Origin: JAJBWD01 sp041670885
Lineage (GTDB): Bacteria; Bacillota; Clostridia; Clostridiales; Clostridiaceae
DNA length: 13,127 nucleotides
Assembly (NCBI GenBank): GCA_041670885.1
Contig: JBAXYJ010000058.1
Location: forward strand, 1-13,127
Reading direction: 5' to 3'
The translations under genes and the position numbers were made by a program. Positions within the stretch are counted from its first letter, which is position 1, and the number at the start of each line of letters is the position of its first letter. The notes beneath the pieces were generated by a model. That model was not told the DNA's origin and ran no database searches. It saw nothing but the letters and a program-made list of their open reading frames with translations. Shown in pieces: positions 7,195 through 13,127 of the stretch.

Positions 7195-7232
7195 TAATAT
7201 AATTTTATATTACAAGAAAAGCAGGTGTTTTT

Positions 7233-9155
7233 ATGAAATGGACTTTGCCATCAGAAGCTGATATCAATTATTTTCATCAGGGGACTAATTATAATAGTTA
7301 TGATTTTTTAGGCTGCCATTTAGTTTCAATAGATAAGGTTAAAGGAGCAGTATTTTCGTTATGGGCTCCTCATGCAGAAAAAGTTTGCCTGGTTGGCTCT
7401 TTTAATGATTGGAACGGCGAAAAGTATGCTATGAGTAAAATTGAGGATTCAGGAATATGGAATATATTTATTCCAGGTGTACTTGAGGGTGACAGCTATA
7501 TGTTTCAGGTATACGGAAAGGGTGGGGAAAAAGTTTTAAAAGCAGACCCCTTCGCTTTTTATTCTCAGCTTAGACCGAAAAATGCATCTATCGCTGTAAG
7601 CCATAACGGATATAAATGGAAAGACATTAAATGGATGGAGAAAAGAAAAAAGCTTAACGTTTATAGTGAGCCTGTAAATATCTATGAGGTACACTTAGGT
7701 TCCTGGAAAAATCATGAAGATGAAAAAGAAGATGATAACAAAAAGTTATATACATATAGAGAACTGGCAGAGGAGCTTCCTGATTATGCTCTTTCTATGG
7801 GATATACCCATATTGAGCTTCTGCCTGTTATGGAACATCCTCTGGATGATTCCTGGGGTTATCAGACTACAGGGTATTTTTCTGTAACCTCCAGATATGG
7901 CTTGCCAGATGATTTTAAGTGTTTTATAGACAGATGTCATAAGATAGGTATAGGAGTTATTCTTGACTGGGCTCCCGGGCATTTTTGTAAGGACAGCCAT
8001 GGACTTTATAATTTCGATGGCACTCATCTTTACGAAAATGATAACCCTCTCATTGGAGAAAATCTGGATTGGGGCACTGCAAATTTTGATTTTGAAAAAC
8101 CGGAAGTTTCATCTTTTTTAATATCAAATGCTGTATTCTGGTTTAAGGAGTATCATATTGACGGCATAAGAGTTGATGCGGTTGCTAATATGCTTTACTT
8201 AAATTATGGTAAAAAATCAGACATATATATTAAAAATAAATATGGCGGAGACGAAAAGCTGGAAGCAATAGAATTTCTTAAAAAGTTAAACGAAGCAGTA
8301 TTCAAATATATAGATAATCCGCTGGTTATTGCAGAGGATTCAAGTACCTGGCCTAATCTTACATCACCTACATATCTTGGTGGTATAGGCTTTAACTATA
8401 AATGGAATATGGGCTGGATGAACGATATGTTAAAGTATATGGAACAGGATCCCTTATATAGAAAATATAATCATAATAAAATAACATTTTCACTTTATTA
8501 TGCTTTTTCAGAGAACTTTATTCTTCCTTTGTCTCATGATGAGGTAGTGCACGGCAAAAAATCTTTGCTTAATAAAATGCCCGGTGATTACTGGCAGAAG
8601 TTTGCCAACCTTAGAGTTTTCCTGGGGTATATGATGGCACATCCCGGAAAGAAGCTTCTGTTTATGGGAGGAGAATTTGGCCAGTTTATAGAATGGAATT
8701 TCAAACATGGTTTAGACTGGCTTTTGCTTGAATATCCTGCCCATAAAAAAATGCTGTCTTATGTAAGAAGTTTGAATATGCTGTATAAAAAAGAAAGCTC
8801 TTTTTATCAGCTGGATCATACCTTTGAAGGCTTTGAATGGATAGATCATTCAAACTATGAAAAAAGTATTGTTTCATTTATAAGAAAGGGAAAAGATAAG
8901 GAAAATTATCTTATATTTATCTGTAACTTTACCCCTATTGTATATTATGACTATAGAGTAGGGGTTCCGGATATGATATCTTATAAAGAGATATTTAACA
9001 GTGATAAAGCAGAATTTGGAGGTTCCGGACAAACTAATGAAGTAAATTTAAAGGCTGATGATAAAAATTGGAATAATCAGGAGTATAATATAATGCTTAA
9101 GATTCCTCCTTTAGCTATTACTGTTTTAAAACCAATTTTTAGTAAAGAAGATTAA
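7233..9155 (+). CDS. glgB: 1,4-alpha-glucan branching enzyme
   Basis: A 640-residue GH13 branching enzyme of normal length. It cuts alpha-1,4-glucan chains and rejoins them as alpha-1,6 branches in glycogen. An N-terminal CBM48-like domain lies at about 35-125 (F-S-L-W-A-P-H-A followed by V-G-S-F-N-D-W-N at 54-61). The (beta/alpha)8 catalytic domain follows, with region I D-W-A-P-G-H-F (245-251), region II G-I-R-V-D-A-V-A-N-M (311-320; nucleophile Asp315), region III A-E-D (acid/base Glu368) and region IV S-H-D-E-V-V-H-G-K (434-442; Asp436). A C-terminal beta domain ends the protein. All catalytic residues are present. CAGGTG at 7222-7227 precedes ATG 7233. No glgC, glgD, glgA or glgP is adjacent, so it is separated from any main glycogen cluster in this window. 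Confidence 0.93.
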   Translation: MKWTLPSEADINYFHQGTNYNSYDFLGCHLVSIDKVKGAVFSLWAPHAEKVCLVGSFNDWNGEKYAMSKIEDSGIWNIFIPGVLEGDSYMFQVYGKGGEKVLKADPFAFYSQLRPKNASIAVSHNGYKWKDIKWMEKRKKLNVYSEPVNIYEVHLGSWKNHEDEKEDDNKKLYTYRELAEELPDYALSMGYTHIELLPVMEHPLDDSWGYQTTGYFSVTSRYGLPDDFKCFIDRCHKIGIGVILDWAPGHFCKDSHGLYNFDGTHLYENDNPLIGENLDWGTANFDFEKPEVSSFLISNAVFWFKEYHIDGIRVDAVANMLYLNYGKKSDIYIKNKYGGDEKLEAIEFLKKLNEAVFKYIDNPLVIAEDSSTWPNLTSPTYLGGIGFNYKWNMGWMNDMLKYMEQDPLYRKYNHNKITFSLYYAFSENFILPLSHDEVVHGKKSLLNKMPGDYWQKFANLRVFLGYMMAHPGKKLLFMGGEFGQFIEWNFKHGLDWLLLEYPAHKKMLSYVRSLNMLYKKESSFYQLDHTFEGFEWIDHSNYEKSIVSFIRKGKDKENYLIFICNFTPIVYYDYRVGVPDMISYKEIFNSDKAEFGGSGQTNEVNLKADDKNWNNQEYNIMLKIPPLAITVLKPIFSKED

Positions 9156-9158
9156 AAT

Positions 9159-9192
9159 GGCTGTCTCAATTGAATTGAGGCAGCCGCTTTTT
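9159..9192 (+). terminator. Intrinsic terminator of glgB
   Basis: GGCTGTCTCAAT (9159-9170) and ATTGAGGCAGCC (9174-9185) form a 12-bp stem with one G-T pair around a TGA loop, followed by GCTTTTT (9186-9192). It starts 4 nt after the glgB stop. Confidence 0.9.
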
Positions 9193-9327
9193 CTTCCGGG
9201 ATTATGAATAATGTTCCAACTAATGCTGTTCCTGCTCCAAATATCATCATTTATGACATATCTATAGGAGATCCGGTCTTTGATTTTATAAGTTCAGCTG
9301 CCTTATCTTTTATATAAATTATAAGAC

Positions 9328-9353
9328 GCCCACTTATAGAAGTGGGCATTTTG
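9328..9353 (+). terminator. Orphan terminator-like hairpin
   Basis: GCCCACTT (9328-9335) and AAGTGGGC (9340-9347) form a perfect 8-bp stem with an ATAG loop, followed by ATTTTG. No gene directly upstream needs it, because glgB already has its own terminator. It may back up glgB termination or be left over from a lost gene. Confidence 0.55.
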
Positions 9354-9457
9354 AAACTTGGATAAATAATATTATAGTGATTAACTTTTATTTATTTACT
9401 ATAATAATACAAAATCTGATGTATTTTTTACTTTATATATTGATTTTTATGTGAATA

Positions 9458-9507
9458 TATAATAAACTATACTAGTGTTATGAACATTATACTAATATTA
9501 ATATAAT
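9458..9507 (+). promoter_or_regulatory. Candidate -10 elements for the xpt riboswitch transcript
   Basis: Two consensus TATAAT hexamers are present, at 9458-9463 and 9502-9507. Neither has a good -35 at 16-18 nt. The first would start transcription near 9470. The second would start it at about 9514, exactly at the 5' strand of aptamer helix P1. Which is used cannot be decided from sequence. Confidence 0.35.
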
Positions 9508-9513
9508 ATAGTT

Positions 9514-9683
9514 CGCCCTTATATGTTTGGAAATATGGTCTAAACGTTTCTACCGGACTGCCGTAAATTGTCTGACTATGGGTGTTTATTAGTGATTATT
9601 ATTGCAGGAAATTGCAAGTTTTTTAAGTAATGCATTTTCCTAATATCGCTATAAGCTCCCTTTTTAGGGAGCTTAATCTTTTT
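9514..9683 (+). ncRNA. Guanine-class purine riboswitch
   Basis: The aptamer is 9514-9584. Helix P1 pairs CGCCCTTA (9514-9521) with TATGGGTG (9577-9584), with one T-T mismatch. P2 pairs GTTTGGA (9525-9531) with TCTAAAC (9539-9545) around the conserved loop AATATGG. J2/3 reads GTTTCTACC, the P3 loop carries the conserved CCGTAAA, and J3/1 reads GACTATG. The base that sets specificity is C9576 (C74 in B. subtilis xpt numbering), which selects guanine, hypoxanthine or xanthine over adenine. The expression platform has an antiterminator (9580-9589 with 9651-9660) competing with the terminator at 9652-9683, so ligand should switch transcription off. It precedes xpt, a classical target. Confidence 0.93.
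9652..9683 (+). terminator. Riboswitch-controlled terminator
   Basis: TAAGCTCCC (9652-9660) pairs with GGGAGCTTA (9667-9675) around a 6-nt loop, followed by TCTTTTT (9677-9683). Its 5' strand is also complementary to the 3' strand of the aptamer's P1, so ligand binding and termination are linked. Confidence 0.85.
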
Positions 9684-9718
9684 GCTCTGGAAAATAAACA
9701 TTGAAAAAGGAGAAAATA

Positions 9719-10288
9719 ATGGAACTACTTAAAGAGAAAATATTAAATGAGGGAAAGGTGATAGATGGAAGGATACTTAAGGTAGATAATTTCTTAAATC
9801 ACCAGATTGATATTAATCTATTTAATCAAATGGGAAGAGAATTTAAAAAAAGATTTGAAAATGATAAGGTAGATAAAATATTAACCATAGAATCCTCAGG
9901 AATTGGGATTGCCTGTATAACAGCTCAGTATTTCAATGTTCCAGTAGTTTTTGCTAAAAAAACACAATCTTCAAATATAACCAGTCAGGTGTATGAAACT
10001 ATGGTTCATTCCTTTACTAAAGAAATAGATTACAGAGTTTTTGTGTCTAAGGAGTTTATCAAAGAGGGAGAAAAAATACTTGTTATAGATGATTTTCTGG
10101 CACATGGTGAAGCATCACTGGGACTTATAGATATTATAAAGCAGGCAGGAGCAGACTTAGCAGGAGTGGGCATAGTTATAGAAAAGGACTTCCAGGGGGG
10201 AAGACAAAAGCTGGAAGATGCGGGTGCAAAGCTGCAGTCTTTGGCAATAATAAAATCCATGAAAGATGGGGAAATTATATTTGCATAA
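9719..10288 (+). CDS. xpt: Xanthine phosphoribosyltransferase
   Basis: A 189-residue type I phosphoribosyltransferase that converts xanthine (and, less well, guanine) plus PRPP to the nucleotide in the cytoplasm for purine salvage. The PRPP-binding motif L-V-I-D-D-F-L-A-H-G-E-A is at 121-132. The Xpt-like segments F-L-N-H-Q-I-D (25-31), I-E-S-S-G-I (57-62) and G-I-V-I-E-K-D-F-Q (151-159) match the B. subtilis enzyme as I know it. The start is ATG 9719, with AAGGAG at 9707-9712 6 nt upstream, and the resulting M-E-L-L-K-E-K-I aligns with B. subtilis Xpt (M-E-A-L-K-R-K-I). The in-frame TTG at 9701 lies upstream of that site and is not used. Only 32 nt separate it from the BMP gene, with no terminator, so the riboswitch should control both. 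Confidence 0.94.
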   Translation: MELLKEKILNEGKVIDGRILKVDNFLNHQIDINLFNQMGREFKKRFENDKVDKILTIESSGIGIACITAQYFNVPVVFAKKTQSSNITSQVYETMVHSFTKEIDYRVFVSKEFIKEGEKILVIDDFLAHGEASLGLIDIIKQAGADLAGVGIVIEKDFQGGRQKLEDAGAKLQSLAIIKSMKDGEIIFA

Positions 10289-10320
10289 AATTAAAATTTA
10301 TATATTTAAGGGAGGAAATT

Positions 10321-11418
10321 ATGAAAAAACTATTAAGCATTTTATTAACAGTAGTTATGACAGCAGCAGTACTGACAGGCTGTGGAAAAACAGCAGTAAA
10401 AACAGAAGAAAAAAAGACAACAACACCAATTAAGGTGGGATTTGTCTACATAGGACCGGTTAATGACGGAGGCTGGACAGAAGCACACAATAATGGAGCT
10501 AAATATCTGGAACAAAAGTTGGGGGATAAAGTCCAGGTAATAAGAAAGGAAAATGTTGCAGAAGGCCCGGACAGTGAAAAAGTATTCAGAGATATGGTGG
10601 ATTTAGGATGCAAGGTAATATTTGCTACAAGTTTCGGCTATATGGATTATGTAGAAAAAGTAGCTAAGGATCATCCGGAAGTTATATTCCTGCACTGCTC
10701 AGGATATAAGACATTAGATAATTTGGGCACATATTTCGGAAAAATGGTAGAACCTAGATATTTATCAGGAATTGTTGCAGGACTTAAGACAAAAACAAAT
10801 AAGATTGGATATGTAGCTGCAATGCCTATTCCAGAATGTATAAGAGGAATAAATGCATTTACTTTAGGTGTAAAATCTGTTAACCCTTCAGCTACAGTTC
10901 AGGTTACATGGACAAATACCTGGTATGACCCAGTTAAAGAAAAAGAAGCAGCTAAAGCACTTCTTGACAAAGGCTGCGATGTCACAGCACAGCATCAGGA
11001 TTCTACAGCAACTCAGATTGCAGCTTCTGAAAAAGGGGCATATTCTATAGGTTACGATTTAGATCATACTGATAAAGTAGCCGGATACATGACAGCACCT
11101 GTTTGGAACTGGGGACCATATTTTGTTAAGACAGTTCAGGCTGTTATAGATGGAACATGGAAATCAGAAAGCTACTGGGGCGGAATGAAGGATGGAATTG
11201 TTGATATAGCTGCTCTTACATCAGACGCACCAAAAAAAGCAGCTGCCCCGGTTGAAACTGCTAAAAAGGCTATAATTGATGGAAGCCTTAAGATATTTGC
11301 AGGTCCTATAAAGGATCAAAACGGAACTGTTAAAATCAAAGCAGGAGAAGTTATGGCGGACAAAGACATATGGAATATGGATTGGTTCGTTGAAGGAGTT
11401 ATAGGAAAAACAAAATAA
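10321..11418 (+). CDS. BMP-family purine-binding lipoprotein of an ABC importer
   Basis: A 365-residue BMP/PnrA-family substrate-binding protein. The lipoprotein signal peptide ends in lipobox L-T-G-C with Cys21. The mature protein opens I-K-V-G-F-V-Y-I-G-P-V-N-D-G-G-W-T (37-53), followed by F-A-T-S-F-G-Y-M (101-108), I-P-E-C-I-R-G-I-N-A-F (170-180) and N-W-G-P-Y-F (263-268). These features resemble the BMP subgroup annotated as purine-binding more than classical nucleoside-binding PnrA; this is from memory of the family, not an alignment. It should deliver purine bases or nucleosides to the ATPase and permease encoded next. AAGGGAGG (10308-10314) precedes ATG 10321. Its position after xpt under a guanine riboswitch supports a purine substrate. 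Confidence 0.88.
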   Translation: MKKLLSILLTVVMTAAVLTGCGKTAVKTEEKKTTTPIKVGFVYIGPVNDGGWTEAHNNGAKYLEQKLGDKVQVIRKENVAEGPDSEKVFRDMVDLGCKVIFATSFGYMDYVEKVAKDHPEVIFLHCSGYKTLDNLGTYFGKMVEPRYLSGIVAGLKTKTNKIGYVAAMPIPECIRGINAFTLGVKSVNPSATVQVTWTNTWYDPVKEKEAAKALLDKGCDVTAQHQDSTATQIAASEKGAYSIGYDLDHTDKVAGYMTAPVWNWGPYFVKTVQAVIDGTWKSESYWGGMKDGIVDIAALTSDAPKKAAAPVETAKKAIIDGSLKIFAGPIKDQNGTVKIKAGEVMADKDIWNMDWFVEGVIGKTK

Positions 11419-11429
11419 GGAGTTTTACT

Positions 11430-12956
11430 ATGGTAAGCATGAAAAATAATGAAATAGCCATAAAAATGGAGAATATTTCTAAGTCCTTTGGAAATGTATT
11501 TGCTAATAAGAATATTAATTTTGAGGCTAGAAAAGGTGAAATTCATGCTTTGCTTGGTGAAAATGGAGCCGGAAAGAGTACACTTATGAACATGCTGTCA
11601 GGAATTTATTCTCCTGACAGCGGTTCTATTTTTATTGGCGGAGATAAAATAAATTTCAGTAATCCTAAGGAGTCCATTAAATCAGGTATTGGAATGATTC
11701 ATCAGCATTTTAAGCTTATTGACAGATTAACTGTAAGAGAAAATATTCTACTGGGAAATAAGGGTTCTTTTTTATTAAATAACAAAAAAGAAAATGATAA
11801 GATAATAAAAGTCTGTGAAAAGTTTGGATTATATATTGATTTAAATAAAAGGATATATGATATGTCAGTAGGTGAAAAACAGACAGTTGAAATAATAAAG
11901 GTGTTATATAAAGGAGCAGATATTCTTATTATGGACGAGCCTACTGCAGTCCTTACTCCAAGCGAAATTGACAGGCTGTTTTGCATAATGAGAAAGATGA
12001 AATCAGAAGGCTGCACAATTATAATCATAACTCACAAAATGAATGAGGTTATGGAGGTTTCGGATCGGGTTACAGTTCTGAGATCCGGAGAAACTGTCAG
12101 GACAGTTAACAAAAGTGAAACTAATCCTAAAGAACTTACTGAACTTATGGTAGGAAGACCAATGGACTTATCCATCAGAAAGACCATGACAAAAAAAGGA
12201 GATCTGATTCTGAAAGTTAAGGATATTAAAGTACTTAATCCTGATGGAGGAGCAGCACTTAATAATGTGTCATTTGATCTTTGTGAGGGGGAGATTTTAG
12301 GAGTTGCGGGAGTATCCGGCAGCGGTCAAAAAGAACTCTGTGAAGTTATAGCAGGGCTGTATCCTGCATATTCAGGAGACATTTTATATAAAGGTGAAAG
12401 TATACTTGGAAAAACTCCAAGGCAGATTATAGATAAAGGAATAAGCATGAGCTTTATTCCGGAGGACAGACTTGGAATGGGACTGGTTGCTTCCATGGAT
12501 ATAGCAGACAATATTATATTAAAGGAATACAGAAAAAATAAGGGGCTTTTAATAGATAGAAAACCAGCTGAGAAAAAAGCAGAGGAAATAGTTAAAAAAC
12601 TTGATATTCAAACACCCGGGATTCATTTTGCTGTAAAGAAACTATCAGGGGGGAATATTCAAAAGGTTCTTCTTGGAAGAGAGCTAGAGTCAGATCCTAA
12701 GCTTCTTATAACAGCTTACCCAGTTAGAGGACTTGATGTAGGAGCGACTTTTACTATATATAATTTAATTAATGAAGAAAAGAAAAAAGGCACAGCTGTT
12801 TTATATATAGGAGAGGACCTGGATGTTTTAATTGAGCTTTGTGACAGGATTATGGTTTTAAGTTCAGGACAGGTTACCGGAATGTTAGACAGCAGCAAAG
12901 CTACAAGAGAAAAGTTAGGGCTTATGATGACAGGAGAAAAGGAGGTGCAGAATTGA
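11430..12956 (+). CDS. Double-domain ABC ATPase of a purine/nucleoside importer (NupO/YufO-like)
   Basis: A 508-residue protein with two fused ABC domains, the form used by BMP-type and sugar importers. Domain 1 has Walker A G-E-N-G-A-G-K-S-T (43-51), Q-loop Gln92, a divergent signature M-S-V-G-E-K-Q (145-151), Walker B I-L-I-M-D-E-P-T (165-172) and His202. Domain 2 has a degenerate P-loop G-V-S-G-S-G-Q-K (294-301), an intact signature L-S-G-G-N-I-Q-K (405-412), and L-L-I-T-A-Y-P-V-R-G-L-D (425-436) in place of a standard Walker B. Weak second domains are usual in this family, so only one site is probably fully active. TAAGGAG (11416-11422), overlapping the BMP stop, is 7 nt before ATG 11430. 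The next gene overlaps its stop by 4 nt. Confidence 0.92.
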   Translation: MVSMKNNEIAIKMENISKSFGNVFANKNINFEARKGEIHALLGENGAGKSTLMNMLSGIYSPDSGSIFIGGDKINFSNPKESIKSGIGMIHQHFKLIDRLTVRENILLGNKGSFLLNNKKENDKIIKVCEKFGLYIDLNKRIYDMSVGEKQTVEIIKVLYKGADILIMDEPTAVLTPSEIDRLFCIMRKMKSEGCTIIIITHKMNEVMEVSDRVTVLRSGETVRTVNKSETNPKELTELMVGRPMDLSIRKTMTKKGDLILKVKDIKVLNPDGGAALNNVSFDLCEGEILGVAGVSGSGQKELCEVIAGLYPAYSGDILYKGESILGKTPRQIIDKGISMSFIPEDRLGMGLVASMDIADNIILKEYRKNKGLLIDRKPAEKKAEEIVKKLDIQTPGIHFAVKKLSGGNIQKVLLGRELESDPKLLITAYPVRGLDVGATFTIYNLINEEKKKGTAVLYIGEDLDVLIELCDRIMVLSSGQVTGMLDSSKATREKLGLMMTGEKEVQN

Positions 12957-13127
12957 TTAAAATTATTAAAAGAGGAAGCATATCCGAAGGAAAGAAAATA
13001 GTAATCCACATATTAGCAATAATAATGGCGCTTCTAATATCAGGACTTATTATATTGATTTTTACAGGGAAAAATCCAATAAGCGTTTATATGGCAATGC
13101 TGGAGGGTTCATTTGGTTCCAGATATA
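12953..13127 (+). CDS. ABC importer permease, partial at window end (NupP/YufP-like)
   Basis: The first 58 codons of a permease that runs off the 3' end of the window. The start is TTG 12953, overlapping the preceding TGA as TTGA, with GGAGGTG at 12941-12947 as a strong ribosome binding site. A basic N terminus is followed by a hydrophobic segment at about 17-38. G-K-N-P-I-S-V-Y-M-A-M-L-E-G-S-F-G-S (39-56) then follows, a segment characteristic of the first periplasmic stretch of BPD_transp_2 permeases paired with BMP lipoproteins. It should form the channel for the ATPase encoded just upstream. A second permease gene would be expected beyond the window. Confidence 0.85.
   Translation, partial: MIKIIKRGSISEGKKIVIHILAIIMALLISGLIILIFTGKNPISVYMAMLEGSFGSRY

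Larger units (their letters stand above)
9193..9513. other. Intergenic gap with possible decayed reading frame
   Basis: No intact gene is visible. On the - strand, one frame across about 9315-9195 reads protein-like residues, K-D-K-A-A-E-L-I-K-S-K-T-G-S-P-I-D-M-S, then a TAA (9256-9258 region), then a hydrophobic M-M-I-F-G-A-G-T-A-L-V-G-T-L-F-I-I. It could be a remnant of a membrane protein's 3' end broken by a stop, but no family is recognisable and the stretch is short. Downstream, 9360-9510 is very AT-rich and holds an inverted repeat, TATTATAGT (9370-9378) with ACTATAATA (9398-9406). It also holds the likely promoter of the riboswitch operon. Confidence 0.3.

Noticed and set aside
7195..7213. 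TAATATA-ATTT-TATATTA inverted repeat before glgB, sharing TATATTAC with the repeat at 1826-1848
   Set aside because: The sequence is pure A/T with low information; the shared 8-mer is too weak to claim a common regulator.
7746..8027. 93-residue - strand open frame inside glgB
   Set aside because: It is antisense to the conserved GH13 catalytic region and has no independent support.
9204..9317. 37-codon + strand frame starting ATG-AAT-AAT
   Set aside because: There is no ribosome binding site, and the composition is better explained as the complement of the possible - strand remnant.
11702..12028. 108-residue - strand open frame inside the double ABC ATPase gene
   Set aside because: It is antisense to conserved ABC motifs, with low-complexity hydrophobic composition typical of shadow frames.
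12293..12436. Degenerate P-loop in the second ABC domain read as damage
   Set aside because: Loss of the Lys-Ser/Thr of Walker A in the second domain is normal in this importer family.
1..13127. CRISPR arrays, insertion sequences, phage genes, tRNA or rRNA
   Set aside because: I saw no spaced direct repeats, transposase or integrase motifs, or RNA gene signatures by eye; the liv, glgB and xpt modules look like ordinary chromosomal genes.

Overview
The window is AT-rich and gene-dense. Its purine-rich ribosome binding sites (GGAGG/AGGTG), sigma-A-like promoters, intrinsic terminators and protein types point to a low-GC Firmicute, most likely a Clostridium-like anaerobe. This is an inference from composition and gene content, not a species identification. 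All confidently called genes lie on the + strand.

Layout. (1) 82-1813: a short operon with its own promoter, encoding an 82-residue TSCPD-domain protein and a MATE-family exporter, closed by an intrinsic terminator. (2) 1999-6910: a complete five-gene branched-chain amino acid (HAAT) ABC importer, livJ-livH-livM-livG-livF. It has a strong candidate promoter, a leader of about 180 nt containing two short palindromes, a hairpin between livJ and livH, and a strong terminator. (3) 6928-7154: a 44-residue single-span membrane peptide whose promoter is overlapped by a near-consensus Gram-positive LexA/SOS box. (4) 7166-9192: a stand-alone glycogen branching enzyme gene (glgB) with its own candidate promoter and terminator. 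(5) 9193-9513: an AT-rich gap with an orphan terminator-like hairpin and a possible decayed reading frame. (6) 9514-13127: a guanine-class purine riboswitch with a readable antiterminator/terminator switch. It controls xpt (xanthine phosphoribosyltransferase), a BMP-family binding lipoprotein, a double-domain ABC ATPase and the start of a permease that runs off the window.

How the genes work together. The liv genes encode a binding lipoprotein, two permeases and two ATPases, so they form a full amino acid uptake system. The last operon couples purine uptake (BMP binding protein, ATPase, permease) to base salvage (xpt) behind one guanine-sensing switch. That arrangement suggests the importer carries purine bases or nucleosides. 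The most unusual element is the LexA-box-controlled 44-residue membrane peptide, which looks like an undescribed SOS-induced small protein. No CRISPR array, insertion sequence, tRNA or rRNA was seen.
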